Assembly: GCA_963667515.2 (NCBI GenBank) | Contig: CAXXXY010000005.1 | Coordinates: 62,001-126,000 of the forward strand | DNA length: 64,000 bases | Source of the DNA: VYDC01 sp963667515 | Lineage (GTDB): Bacteria; Chloroflexota; Dehalococcoidia; UBA2979 | Reading direction: 5' to 3' | In this document: in pieces, positions 35,358 to 43,927 of the stretch | How the letters are laid out: each line of letters starts with the position of its first letter | How positions within the stretch are numbered: the stretch's first letter is position 1 | The notes under the pieces: model-generated | Databases searched by the model: none | What the model was told of the DNA's origin: nothing | What the model saw: only the letters and a program-made list of their open reading frames with translations | Made by a program: the position numbers and the translations under genes

Positions 35358-37730
35358 ATGACCGAGGCCCACGACACGCAGGCGGCGCTCTCGCTCGACA
35401 TCGACGCGGAGCGCGGCGCCGCTGAGCGGTCAGCGCACGAGCCGGGCGCGCCCGACCGCAACGAGTCCGCCTCCTCCACACTGAACCCCGCCTCCACCCT
35501 GAATGCCGCGCAGCGCGAGGCCGTCGAGGCAGAGGGAGGGGCGCTGCTGATCCTGGCGGGGCCGGGGTCGGGCAAGACGCGCGTCATCGCGCACCGCATC
35601 GCGCACCTCGTGGGCGAGCGCGGGGTGCCACCGACGCGCATCCTCGCGGTCACCTTCACCAACAAGGCGGCGCACGAGATGCGGGAGCGGGTGGAGGCGC
35701 TGATCGGGGGGCGGGCGCGCGCGCTCACCCTCGGCACGTTCCACTCGGTGTGCGCGCGCATCCTGCGGCGCGAGGGGCAGCGCGTCGGCATCCCGCCGGA
35801 ATTCGCCATCTACGACACCGACGACCAGCGGGCGCTCGTGCGCCGCATCGAGCGCGAGCTCCAGATCGACCCGCGCCAGTTCCCGCTGCGCGCCATGCTC
35901 TCCGCCATCTCCTCGGCGAAGAACGAGCAGGTCGACGCCGCCGCCTACGCGCAGGCCGTCGGGAGCTACCACGAGGAGATCGTGGCGCGCGTCTACGAGC
36001 GTTACGAGCACGCGTTGCGCCAGTCGGGCGCCGTCGACTTCGACGACCTGCTGCTGCTGGCGGTCCGTCTCTTCGACGAGCACCCCGAGGCGCGGCAGGC
36101 GTACGCGGAGCGCTACCTGCACGTGCTGGTCGACGAGTTCCAGGACACCAACCTCATGCAGTACCGGCTGGCGCGGCAGCTCGCCTCGGTGCACGGCAAC
36201 ATCACCGCGGTCGGCGACCCGGATCAGTCGATCTACTCGTGGCGAGCGGCGGACGTGCGCAACCTGCAGCACTTCCAGCGCGACTTCCCTGGCACGCGGC
36301 TGGTGCTGCTGGAGCAGAACTACCGCTCGACGGGGCACATTCTGCGCGCCGCGCACGCGGTGATCGCGCGGGCCGAGGGGCGGCCGGAGAAGGCGCTGTG
36401 GACGGAGAACCCCGAGGGCGAGCGCATCGGGCTGTGGGAGCTCGCCGACGGCGACGACGAGGGGCAGGCGATCGCCGCCGAGGTGCGCCGGCTGCTGCGC
36501 GAGCAGGGGCGGCGCCCCGCCGAGATCGCCGTCATGTACCGCACGAACGCGCAGTCGCGCGCCATCGAGGAGGCGTTCGTCGAGGGGGGGGTGCGCTACC
36601 GCATCGTCGGCGGCACGCGCTTCTACGACCGCCGCGAGGTGCGCGATCTGCTCGCCTACCTGCGCCTCGTGCAGAACGAGTCCGACACGGTGGCCTTCCA
36701 GCGCGTGGCCAACGTGCCGGCGCGCGGCATCGGCCCGCGCACGATCGAGGCCGTGCTGGCCGCGGCTGGCGAGCTCGGCGTCTCGCCGCTGGCCGTGGCG
36801 GCGATGGTGGCGCGCGGCGACCCCGACGCGGCGCTGCCGCAGCCGCGCGCCGACATCCGCCGCGCGCTGGGCGGCTTCGTCGTGGTGCTGGACGGCCTGC
36901 AGCAGGCGCGCGACGCCCTCCACGTCGCGGGGCTGCTGGAGGCGATCCTCGCCGCCACGCGCTACCGCGACGAGCTGACGCGGCTGGAGGACGACGACCC
37001 GGCGCGCGCCGAGGCCCGTTGGGAGAACGTGCAGGAGCTGCTGGCCGTCGCCACCCAGTACGAGGAGCTGGAGGAGGGCGCCTCGCTCTCCTCGTTCCTC
37101 GAGGAGGTGGCGCTGGTGGCCGACGTCGACGACCCCGACGCCGAGGTGCCGGACGCCGTGACGCTGACCACGCTGCACGCGGCCAAAGGGCTGGAGTACC
37201 CCATCGTCTTCCTCGCGGGGCTGGAGGAGGGCGTGCTGCCGCATCTGCGCGCCCTCGACGACCCGCCGCAGCTGGAGGAGGAGCGCCGCGTGCTCTACGT
37301 GGGCATGACGCGCGCTCAGGAGCGGCTCTACCTGCTGCACGCCCGCCGGCGCTTCCAGAACGGCGCCTACCGGGCGCACCCGGCCTCGCGCTTTCTCGGC
37401 GAGATCCCGGCCGCCGAGCTCACGCGGCCGGCCGACGGGCGCCGCGGGGCCGCGAGCCGCGCCGAGGGCTGGGCGGCCGCCCGGCAGCGCCGCGCCTCGC
37501 TGGGCGCGCGTGGCGGCGGGTGGCCGGGCACCGGACGCGACGACAGCGGAGCGGAGACGCCCGCCGAGCCCGCGTTCGCGCCGGGCGAGCGGGTGGTGCA
37601 CGGGAGCTTCGGCGAAGGCGTCGTCGTCTCCTGCGAGACGCTTCCCGGCGACCAGCAGGTCACCGTCGCCTTCGAGGGCCGCGGCGTGAAGCAGCTGCTG
37701 CTCTCGTACGCCCCGCTCGCGCGCGCCTAG
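35358..37730 (+). CDS. pcrA: ATP-dependent DNA helicase UvrD/PcrA
   Basis: Superfamily 1A helicase for repair and replication restart. Motif I is LAGPGSGKTRVIAHR (about residue 66), motif Ia VTFTNKAAHEM, motif II DEFQDTN, motif III VGDPDQSIYSWRAA, motif IV LEQNYRST and motif V/VI TTLHAAKGLEYP, VGMTRAQERLYL. A C-terminal Tudor-like tail (ERVVHGSFGEGVVV) is typical of PcrA. 790 aa. ATG at 35358 has GGAG upstream; the frame is open further, but the -10 box at 35325 excludes an earlier start. Confidence 0.96.
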   Translation: MTEAHDTQAALSLDIDAERGAAERSAHEPGAPDRNESASSTLNPASTLNAAQREAVEAEGGALLILAGPGSGKTRVIAHRIAHLVGERGVPPTRILAVTFTNKAAHEMRERVEALIGGRARALTLGTFHSVCARILRREGQRVGIPPEFAIYDTDDQRALVRRIERELQIDPRQFPLRAMLSAISSAKNEQVDAAAYAQAVGSYHEEIVARVYERYEHALRQSGAVDFDDLLLLAVRLFDEHPEARQAYAERYLHVLVDEFQDTNLMQYRLARQLASVHGNITAVGDPDQSIYSWRAADVRNLQHFQRDFPGTRLVLLEQNYRSTGHILRAAHAVIARAEGRPEKALWTENPEGERIGLWELADGDDEGQAIAAEVRRLLREQGRRPAEIAVMYRTNAQSRAIEEAFVEGGVRYRIVGGTRFYDRREVRDLLAYLRLVQNESDTVAFQRVANVPARGIGPRTIEAVLAAAGELGVSPLAVAAMVARGDPDAALPQPRADIRRALGGFVVVLDGLQQARDALHVAGLLEAILAATRYRDELTRLEDDDPARAEARWENVQELLAVATQYEELEEGASLSSFLEEVALVADVDDPDAEVPDAVTLTTLHAAKGLEYPIVFLAGLEEGVLPHLRALDDPPQLEEERRVLYVGMTRAQERLYLLHARRRFQNGAYRAHPASRFLGEIPAAELTRPADGRRGAASRAEGWAAARQRRASLGARGGGWPGTGRDDSGAETPAEPAFAPGERVVHGSFGEGVVVSCETLPGDQQVTVAFEGRGVKQLLLSYAPLARA

Positions 37731-37783
37731 GCTGCCCGCGGCGCGGCGCAAGGCGCCGGGGCGAGCGCCTTCGGCGCGAGTGG

Positions 37784-37789
37784 TAGACT
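37784..37789 (+). promoter_or_regulatory. -10 element for the structured leader
   Basis: TAGACT in GTGGTAGACTGCGG. A start about seven bases downstream would coincide with the first base of the closing stem of the leader. Confidence 0.5.
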
Positions 37790-37796
37790 GCGGCCT

Positions 37797-37940
37797 CTCC
37801 CCGACATCGTCCGCCCCTCGGGGATCGGACAGGCCTGCGGGACTCCCCACCCGCGCCAGCGACGGAGGGCAGCCGGCGCCGGGCAGCACCGGGCAAGCTC
37901 CGCAGGCCGACGGCCCGCGGGGCGCGAGGGAGTTGGGGAG
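37797..37940 (+). promoter_or_regulatory. Structured 5' leader, candidate riboswitch or cis-regulatory RNA
   Basis: A 144-base leader closed by a 9-bp stem: CTCCCCGAC (37797-37805) with GTTGGGGAG (37932-37940). Inside are hairpin GTCCG/CGGAC with a CCC/GGG extension (37809-37830) and a perfect 9-bp stem GGCCTGCGG/CCGCAGGCC (37832-37840 with 37900-37908) enclosing a 59-base GC-rich domain. The closing stem's 3' strand runs into the GTG start codon, so pairing would hide the initiation site. It matches no riboswitch consensus I can recall. Confidence 0.5.
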
Positions 37941-38167
37941 TGGACGTCTACCTGATCGTCGGAGCGGCCGTGCTCGCGGCTTCCGTCTCGCTGGTCGTTG
38001 GGTTCGAGTTGGCGCGCGTCATGCAGCGGCCGCGCGTCGCCACGGTGGAGGAGCCGAGCGCGCCTCGGCGGCACGTCCACAAGGGGCACGCCCGCGCGCT
38101 GCCGACCGTGGAGCCGGGCCCGCGTGCGATCCGCGCGCGCGGCGGCCGGCGCGACGCCGCCGGCTAG
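37940..38167 (+). CDS. Small single-span membrane protein
   Basis: 75-aa protein with one N-terminal transmembrane helix (VYLIVGAAVLAASVSLVVGFELA) and a basic, proline-rich cytoplasmic tail. The N-terminus resembles the anchor of YneF/RNase Y-like proteins but no catalytic domain follows. The GTG start is preceded by AGGGAG. It is unusual in having a long structured leader. Function unknown. Confidence 0.6.
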   Translation: MDVYLIVGAAVLAASVSLVVGFELARVMQRPRVATVEEPSAPRRHVHKGHARALPTVEPGPRAIRARGGRRDAAG

Positions 38168-38261
38168 GGGGCCACGAGACGCTCGGCGCCGCCCAGCCCG
38201 AGGCGCCAGTGAGCCAGGTGGGCGCGCCTTCCCGGCGCGCACCCGGTCGGAGCCGCGCGCG

Positions 38262-39476
38262 TCAGCCCGAGGGGCCGCCCGAAGCAGCGTCGACCGGCGG
38301 TCGCGGGTCGCCCGGCGCGGGCCCGCCCTCGTCGCCCGAGCCGTCGCCGTCCCCGTTACCGCCGCGACCGAATTGCGTGCGCAGCTCGATCTGGCGAATC
38401 ACGTCGCCGCGCGAGAGCAGCCCCACCAGCCGCCCATCGTCGAGGACCGGGAGCTGGTGCACGTCGTGCTCCTGCATCAGCCGCAGCGAGTCGATCACGC
38501 TGCTCCCGGGGGCGACCGTGATCACGCTCTCGGTCGGCACCATCACCGCCTCCACCGCCGTCGAGGGCCAGCGCTCGCGCGGCAGCTGCGCGATGTCGCT
38601 GGTGGTGACGAGCCCCACGATGCGCCCGCCCGCCTCGACGACGAAGGCGCGCTCCGCCGCCCCCAGCACGCGCTCCTCGACGAGCTGCTGCACCGTGATG
38701 CGCGCCGCGACGGGGGCGGGCGCCGGGCTCATCGCACGCTCCGCGACCACGTCGCGCAGCGTGCTCTCCACCAGCGTCTGCGCGTACGCGCCGTCCGCGG
38801 CCGACTTCAGGAAGAGGCCGATAAGCACGTACCAGAGGCCGGAGACGCCCACGGTGAGCACCGTGAGCAGCCCGAGCGCCATCAGCGCGTAGGCGAGGAC
38901 CGTGCCACCCCTCGCGGCGACGCGCGTGGCGCGCAGCTGGTCGCCGGTGCGCGCCCACACCAGGGAGCGGAAGACGCGCCCGCCGTCCAGCGGGAACCCC
39001 GGCAGCAGGTTGAAGACGCCGAGGATCGCGTTGATGACGGCGAGGTAGCCCGCCACCACCGCGGCGTCGCTCCCGCCTGCCGCCACCCACGCCGCGCCGA
39101 AGACGACGGCGAGCCCCCACGAGGCGAGCGGCCCCGCGATCGCCACGCGGAACTCCTGGCCGGGCGAGCGCATCTCCCCGCCCAAGTTGGAGACGCCGCC
39201 GAAGATGAACAGCGTGATCGACGGCACCTCCATGCCGTAGCGCTGCGCGACGATGGCGTGCGAGAGCTCGTGGACGAGCACCGAGACGAAGAAGAGTGCG
39301 CTGGTGATGAGCGAGGCGCTCCAGCGCTGCGTCGCCGTCGAGTCCTCGAACGCCTCGCCGAAGAAGCCCTCGGCCAGCGAGTAGCTGAGCAGGCCGAAGA
39401 TCAGCAGCCACGACCAGTGCACGCGGATCTCGATGCCGCGCACGCGCCCCAGCACCAGCCCCGAGGTCAGGTCCAT
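38262..39476 (-). CDS. Site-2 protease (M50) with CBS pair
   Basis: 404-aa intramembrane metalloprotease. Zinc ligands are H69 and H73 with catalytic E70 in VHELSH, plus the third ligand in NLLPGFPLDGGR (about 158-169). About six hydrophobic segments are followed by two CBS domains (about 235-355), usually sensors of adenine nucleotides, and a Gly/Asp/Pro-rich tail. Such proteins cleave membrane anchors of anti-sigma factors or similar substrates; the substrate here is unknown. Confidence 0.9.
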   Translation of the reverse strand: MDLTSGLVLGRVRGIEIRVHWSWLLIFGLLSYSLAEGFFGEAFEDSTATQRWSASLITSALFFVSVLVHELSHAIVAQRYGMEVPSITLFIFGGVSNLGGEMRSPGQEFRVAIAGPLASWGLAVVFGAAWVAAGGSDAAVVAGYLAVINAILGVFNLLPGFPLDGGRVFRSLVWARTGDQLRATRVAARGGTVLAYALMALGLLTVLTVGVSGLWYVLIGLFLKSAADGAYAQTLVESTLRDVVAERAMSPAPAPVAARITVQQLVEERVLGAAERAFVVEAGGRIVGLVTTSDIAQLPRERWPSTAVEAVMVPTESVITVAPGSSVIDSLRLMQEHDVHQLPVLDDGRLVGLLSRGDVIRQIELRTQFGRGGNGDGDGSGDEGGPAPGDPRPPVDAASGGPSG

Positions 39477-39531
39477 GCGTGGAGGATACGCGCCCGCGGA
39501 GAACGGGCAGGCGGCCGCCGTCGCACCGCCG

Positions 39532-40416
39532 CTAGCCGCCGAGCAGCCGCGCGAGCGCCGCGTCGTCGACGGCGGCGGCCATCAGCTCGCCGACGCGCTC
39601 CACCTTCGCCTCGCCGGCCAGCGGCGTGCTCGCGAACGTCCCCTCGATCTCGCGCACGGTCTCGACGGTGCCCTCGGGGGCGAGCAGCAGCGTCGTCTCG
39701 CGGCTCGACGCCACGCGGTCGAGCAGGTAGGGGCTGGGGTCGGAGCCGCCCGAGAGGATGAGGCAGCTCGCCCCGGAGCGCAGCGCGCCCAGCGCGATGT
39801 CGACCTTCTCGGCCCGCGTGACCACTGCCGTCCGCGGGTGCCGCTCGAAGTAGGAGACGTCCGTCGCGTCGTGCGAGACGGCGCCGACGAGAATGTGCTC
39901 GACGATCGCGGCGTCGCCGTCGCGCGAGCGGATGCGAGCACGCGCGTCCCCGCTCGCCTCGATCAGCCGCCCCACCGTCGGCGCGGCGAGCAGGCGGTCC
40001 TCGGGCAGCCGCAGCGCGCCGTCCGCGCCCGGCGCACCCGCGCGCACGCGGGTGCGCAGCAGCTCGCCGGCGGCGGGCGGGGTCGCCGCCGCCCCCTCGG
40101 GCGCGACGAGCAGCGCGCGCGCGCCCAGCAACGCGGCCAGCGCCTCCAGATCCGCGCCGGGAGGCGCCTCGACGATGCGCACGGAGTCAACGGTCGCCGG
40201 CGCGGCCGCGAGCGCGGCGGCGGCGAGCGGCGCGCCCCCGCCCTCGGCGAAGTCGAGCGAGGCATAGAGCTCGGCGTCGGCGTCGGCGCGCGCGTCGCCG
40301 GCCAGCCGCTCGATGCGGACGGGGCGGCCCGCGTGCGCGAGCCGATGCGCCAGCCCGACGGCGACCGTCGTCGCCCCCGCACCCTGCTCGGCGCCACCGA
40401 CGATGAGAACCGGCAT
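39532..40416 (-). CDS. P-loop and DRTGG-domain protein (Pta N-terminal-like)
   Basis: 294-aa protein. The N-terminal half is an AAA_26/dethiobiotin-synthetase-like domain with a nucleotide-binding loop GGAEQGAGATTVAVGLAHRL at residues 6-25. The second half fits a DRTGG domain (ILVGAVSHDATDVSYFERHP, then TRAEKVDIALGALRSGASC and LILSGGSDPSPYLLDR). The same architecture is found at the N-terminus of long phosphotransacetylases. The ATG follows a G-rich Shine-Dalgarno. Likely a sensory or regulatory protein. Confidence 0.8.
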   Translation of the reverse strand: MPVLIVGGAEQGAGATTVAVGLAHRLAHAGRPVRIERLAGDARADADAELYASLDFAEGGGAPLAAAALAAAPATVDSVRIVEAPPGADLEALAALLGARALLVAPEGAAATPPAAGELLRTRVRAGAPGADGALRLPEDRLLAAPTVGRLIEASGDARARIRSRDGDAAIVEHILVGAVSHDATDVSYFERHPRTAVVTRAEKVDIALGALRSGASCLILSGGSDPSPYLLDRVASSRETTLLLAPEGTVETVREIEGTFASTPLAGEAKVERVGELMAAAVDDAALARLLGG

Positions 40417-40476
40417 CGCCCCCCCACCGGCACCGCGCCCGCGCGACGGCGTCGATCCCCACGTGAGCGGCAGAAT

Positions 40477-40522
40477 TGGTGCCGAGGGCCAGAATCGAAC
40501 TGGCGACACCACGATTTTCAGT
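40477..40522 (-). repeat. attachment-site duplicate: 3' fragment of tRNA-Phe
   Basis: 46 bases identical to the 3' part of tRNA-Phe at 42399-42444, in the same orientation, from the anticodon loop through the CCA. Sequences diverge right after it (CAGTTCTG here, CAGTCGTG in the full gene). This is the signature of an integrative element that entered the tRNA 3' end. Confidence 0.88.
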
Positions 40523-40636
40523 TCTGCCCGGTCCGTTCACCCGAGGCCTGAGCGGTCCGCCCGTGAGTTTGGCGGCGGGCTCTCCCGGTCGCAAGCGTCC
40601 GCCCGAGAACGGGGCAGTTCGCGGCGCGTTGGTGCA

Positions 40637-41263
40637 ATGGTTGGTGCACTGCGCTGGGAGCCGGCGAGGGCGCTGCGGAGGGCTGTCGTGGCGATCAGGG
40701 CTCTGCGATTCGCGATCGGAGCCCCGGATGCGTCCCGGAGCGCTCGCTTCATGGTCGTCGCCGACCTGAACTCCGAGCGCGTCTACATCTTCGCGCGGAA
40801 CCTTGGAGGGGCGCTCAAGGCCAGCCTGCACCCGAACACCGAGTGGCGCATCGCGTTCGACCGCGACTACGCCGAGAGCGAGGACTTCGAGCGGAGGGTC
40901 GGACTCGAGGATCGCCTGATCGTGTCGTGGCCTCGTCCGGCGCCGCTCTACCCCGGCCTCACGCTAGGGTTCCGGGTGCTGGTGGTGCCCGACCCCGAGC
41001 CCCGCGACGAGGTCCCCCACGCGGCTACCCTGTGGTGTCCGACTCCGCCGGAGGGTGAGCTGGCCGTCTTCGGCGTGTTTCTCGAGACCGACGCGGGGGC
41101 CTTCGACGTCTGGCAATCGCGGCAAGCGAAGCCGACTGAGGTCCTTGCGCGCGTCCCGAGGGCCGGCAGGGAGGATGTAGTACTCGCCTACGCCTACGAG
41201 TCCATCGTCAGAGTGCAGCCCGAGGTGCGGACGATGACCGTGCCGCCTGTAGTTCCCACGTAG
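40637..41263 (+). CDS. Hypothetical protein of island, 3' end in IS copy 2
   Basis: 208-aa hypothetical protein with a segment RVYIFARNLGGALKASLHPN that recalls small proteins often seen on plasmids and islands. There is a ladder of beta-strand-like segments and no signal peptide or membrane helix. I start at ATG 40637; ATG 40751 is an alternative. The last four codons and the stop are provided by the left end of IS copy 2, so the native C-terminus may be lost. No function can be assigned. Confidence 0.55.
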   Translation: MVGALRWEPARALRRAVVAIRALRFAIGAPDASRSARFMVVADLNSERVYIFARNLGGALKASLHPNTEWRIAFDRDYAESEDFERRVGLEDRLIVSWPRPAPLYPGLTLGFRVLVVPDPEPRDEVPHAATLWCPTPPEGELAVFGVFLETDAGAFDVWQSRQAKPTEVLARVPRAGREDVVLAYAYESIVRVQPEVRTMTVPPVVPT

Positions 41264-42297
41264 GTTGTTGACAGGATGAGGGGCCTCGCCCGCTGCTGTG
41301 TGTGACAGCACGGCAGTAGCGAGGAGAGGACACCCTCATGGCCCATCGTAACGCGCGGCTGACGCCGCTGACCCGACTCGAGCTCGTGCGGGAAGTGGAC
41401 GCCGGCTGGCCCCAGGCTGAGGTCGCTCGCCACTTCCGCGTCTCCCGCCACACCGTTGCCAAGTGGCTGGGGCGCTTCCGGGCGGAGGGAGCGGCAGGGC
41501 TCGAGGACCGCAGCTCCGCCCCGCGCGCGCATCCCCGGCGCACGCCGCCCGAGCTGGAGCGACGCATCTGCGCCGTGCGACGCACGCAGGGATTCGGGCC
41601 GCATCGCATCCAGTGGGCGCTCGGGGTCGCCCGCTCCACGGTCTACGCCGTGCTGCGGCGCCGCGGCCTCAACCGGCTCGACCGCCTGCACCGCGTCACC
41701 CGGGAGCCGGTCCGCTACGAGCACGACGCCCCCGGCGACCTGCTGCATCTCGACGTGAAGAAGCTCGGGCGCGTCCCCGAGGGCGGCGGCAAGCGAATGG
41801 CGCCTGGCTTCGCCGAGACGCGCTCCGGGCCGCATTCGCGGCGTTCGCTGGGGCTGGAGTACCTACACGTCGCCGTCGACGACCACAGCCGTTACGCCTA
41901 CGTCTCCGTCCTGCCCGACGAGCGTGGCGCGAGCTGCGCCGCCTTCCTCGAGCAGGCGCTCGCGGCCTTCCGCCGGCGTGGCGTGCGCGTGCGCCGGGTC
42001 CTGACCGACAACGCGAAGGCCTACACCGTCGCCCGCAGCTTCCACGGCGCCGCCGCTGCCGCAGACGTGCGGCTGTCGCACACGCGGCCCTACCGCCCGC
42101 AGACGAACGGCAAAGCCGAGCGTTTCATCCAGATCCTGCAGAACGAGTGGGCCTACGCCCGCCCCTACCGCTCCAACGCCGAGCGGCTGCGCCAGCTCCC
42201 ACGCTGGCTCTACCGCTACAATCACCGCCGACCGCACGGCGGCGTCGGCGGGGCCGTCCCCGCCTCCCGCCTGTGAACAACCTTCCTGGGTAGTACA
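41248..42297 (+). mobile_element. IS481-type insertion sequence, copy 2 (1050 bp)
   Basis: Same ends and length as copy 1. The right flank has GCTAG one base from the end; the left flank (GTGCCGCC) lacks CTAG. The missing left target half suggests a deletion or an IS-IS recombination adjacent to this copy. Confidence 0.92.
41338..42276 (+). CDS. IS481 family transposase (copy 2)
   Basis: 312-aa DDE transposase whose product is identical to copies 1 and 4, with D139, D224 and E261 present. Intact and probably active. It lies inside the tRNA-Phe island. Confidence 0.95.
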   Translation: MAHRNARLTPLTRLELVREVDAGWPQAEVARHFRVSRHTVAKWLGRFRAEGAAGLEDRSSAPRAHPRRTPPELERRICAVRRTQGFGPHRIQWALGVARSTVYAVLRRRGLNRLDRLHRVTREPVRYEHDAPGDLLHLDVKKLGRVPEGGGKRMAPGFAETRSGPHSRRSLGLEYLHVAVDDHSRYAYVSVLPDERGASCAAFLEQALAAFRRRGVRVRRVLTDNAKAYTVARSFHGAAAAADVRLSHTRPYRPQTNGKAERFIQILQNEWAYARPYRSNAERLRQLPRWLYRYNHRRPHGGVGGAVPASRL

Positions 42298-42360
42298 GCT
42301 AGCCGCCGCCGCTGCGGGTTGGTGCAGTAACAGGTACACCCCGGCGAGCGAGCGACGAGA

Positions 42361-42385
42361 GAGGGCCCGTCGCAGGGGCCCCCTC
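42361..42385 (-). terminator. GC hairpin downstream of tRNA-Phe
   Basis: GAGGGCCC and GGGGCCCCCTC pair around GTCGCA just past the tRNA 3' end. There is no clear T-tract, so terminator function is tentative. Confidence 0.35.
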
Positions 42386-42398
42386 AGATACGAGATAT

Positions 42399-42474
42399 TG
42401 GTGCCGAGGGCCAGAATCGAACTGGCGACACCACGATTTTCAGTCGTGTGCTCTACCGACTGAGCTACCTCGGC
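42399..42474 (-). tRNA. tRNA-Phe (GAA)
   Basis: 76-base cloverleaf with encoded CCA. The acceptor stem is GCCGAGG/CCTCGGC with discriminator A. The D arm is GCTCAGTCGGTAGAGC. The anticodon stem CACGA/TCGTG encloses CTGAAAA with anticodon GAA, and the T arm is GCCAGTTCGATTCTGGC. It is the integration target of the adjacent island, which restores its 3' half. Confidence 0.95.
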
Positions 42475-42685
42475 ACGCGACCGAATCCGTCGACGGCGCA
42501 CGTCACGCCGTGGTCCTCCGGAGGGAAGCCCGCCGCGCGGCACGCCCGCGGAATCGTACCCAGCGACGACCTACTCCACAACGTGAGGGCGCGCCACGGG
42601 CGCGCGCCCCGGACACGGCAGGCGGGGCCGCCATCGCCTCGCCCGCCCCCATGTTCGGCGGCGCGTGCGAGCCGACGATCCAGTC

Positions 42686-43927
42686 ATGGAGCTTTCACTC
42701 ATCCGTCGTGCGTCGGCCGCGGTCAGGCGCGGCGGACCACTGCTGGGCGTGGCCACAGCGCTGCTGCTGGCCGCTGCCTGCGGGGGCTCGACCGGCTCCG
42801 CCGACGTCGAGGGGGCGGCGAGCGGGCAGCCCCCGGCCACGACGAGCAGCGCCGAGTCCGCGGCGCCCGCCGCTACCTCGACGCCCGACCCTCCCCCGTC
42901 GACCTCGGTCGGCGGCGCGCCGCCGATGGTGCTCTACGGCCCGGCGGCGAGCAACGCGCAGGTGCTGGTGCTCGTGAACGGCGCCGAGTGCGAGACCGCC
43001 GAGGTGGTCCCAACTCCGAGCAGCGCGACGGGCTACCTGTGGATGTCCCAGATCGAGAGCGGGCAGTGCGGCGCCAGCCGCGGAGCCGCGCTCAGCTTCC
43101 TGCTGAACGACGCCGCCACCAACGAGACGCTGGTCTGGATCGCCGGTGGCGTCCCGCCCAACGTCACCGTCGGCGTCTCGCTCACGGAGCGCGGCGCCGC
43201 GCTACTAGATCTGGTCGCCGTTCGCTATCGGGCCGATCGTGCCGCACTCCAGCAGCAGCTTGATGTTGTCGAGGGCGCCCGAGCCGTTGAGCGCCTCCGT
43301 CATGTGGGTGACCCCGTGATGGGACACGTCCACGACGGCCGACTTGTTGTCGCCGCTCGTCGGCGGGATGGCGACGAAGGCACCACCGCCGACGCCGAAC
43401 ATGAGGATCGCTCCGCCGCCCGCCTCGGTCGCCTCCACGTCAAGGACCTCGATGCTCGCGATCCGCACGTGCCCAAGCCCGCCGATTCCAGCGCCGGTAG
43501 CTGTCGAGAGATAGGCACCCGGGCCGAAGTGCGTGAAGTCGAAGGTCAGCGTCTGGCCGAGCTTGCCCGCGAGGTCGTCGGGGTCGGAGCCGTCGAGGTC
43601 CTCGCTCACGATCAGCGTCGTGCCGAGCGCAGGTGCTTCGAGATCCCAGTCCTCACCCGTGCAGCCACTCGCGCACAGCGAGTCGTAGATCATCGCGGCG
43701 TTGCCACCGACCAGCGGGTTGAGCCCGGAGACCGTGATGAAGCCGGCCACCGGCGCGCCGCTGATGCCCGAGCCGCTCGACAGCACGGCCACCGTGCTGC
43801 CGGGCGAGATGCCCTCGAAGTCGATGAGAGCGCAGATACCCTTCGAGCCTGCTGTGGACCTCATACTCGGCAATGCCGCCGTCCGTATCGAGGACGAGGA
43901 CGCAGTCGGCTGCGCTTTTGCCCGTGA
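42686..43927 (+). CDS. Lipoprotein with probably artefactual C-terminal tail
   Basis: The ATG opens a signal peptide with lipobox ATALLLAAAC (Cys about residue 31), then a Ser/Thr/Pro-rich linker and a beta-rich domain to about residue 175 (LVNGAECETAEVVPTPSS, GYLWMSQIESGQCGAS). From about 43205 the frame runs antisense to the surface-protein pseudogene and looks unnatural. The original stop was probably near 43207 and lost by a small change or by junction formation. Function unknown. Confidence 0.5.
   Translation: MELSLIRRASAAVRRGGPLLGVATALLLAAACGGSTGSADVEGAASGQPPATTSSAESAAPAATSTPDPPPSTSVGGAPPMVLYGPAASNAQVLVLVNGAECETAEVVPTPSSATGYLWMSQIESGQCGASRGAALSFLLNDAATNETLVWIAGGVPPNVTVGVSLTERGAALLDLVAVRYRADRAALQQQLDVVEGARAVERLRHVGDPVMGHVHDGRLVVAARRRDGDEGTTADAEHEDRSAARLGRLHVKDLDARDPHVPKPADSSAGSCREIGTRAEVREVEGQRLAELAREVVGVGAVEVLAHDQRRAERRCFEIPVLTRAATRAQRVVDHRGVATDQRVEPGDRDEAGHRRAADARAARQHGHRAAGRDALEVDESADTLRACCGPHTRQCRRPYRGRGRSRLRFCP

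Larger units (their letters stand above)
40477..42474 (-). mobile_element. Remnant genomic island in tRNA-Phe (about 2 kb)
   Basis: Bounded by the 46-bp duplication of the tRNA-Phe 3' part and by the intact tRNA gene. The interior has one hypothetical gene, IS copy 2 and short non-coding flanks. No integrase remains, so the element cannot move by itself and was probably reduced by deletion around the IS. Confidence 0.75.

Noticed and set aside
37797..37940. SRP RNA (ffs) or 6S RNA identity for the structured leader
   Set aside because: The SRP apical GGAA-type motif and the 6S open-complex-like bubble are not present, and the stem ends in a start codon.
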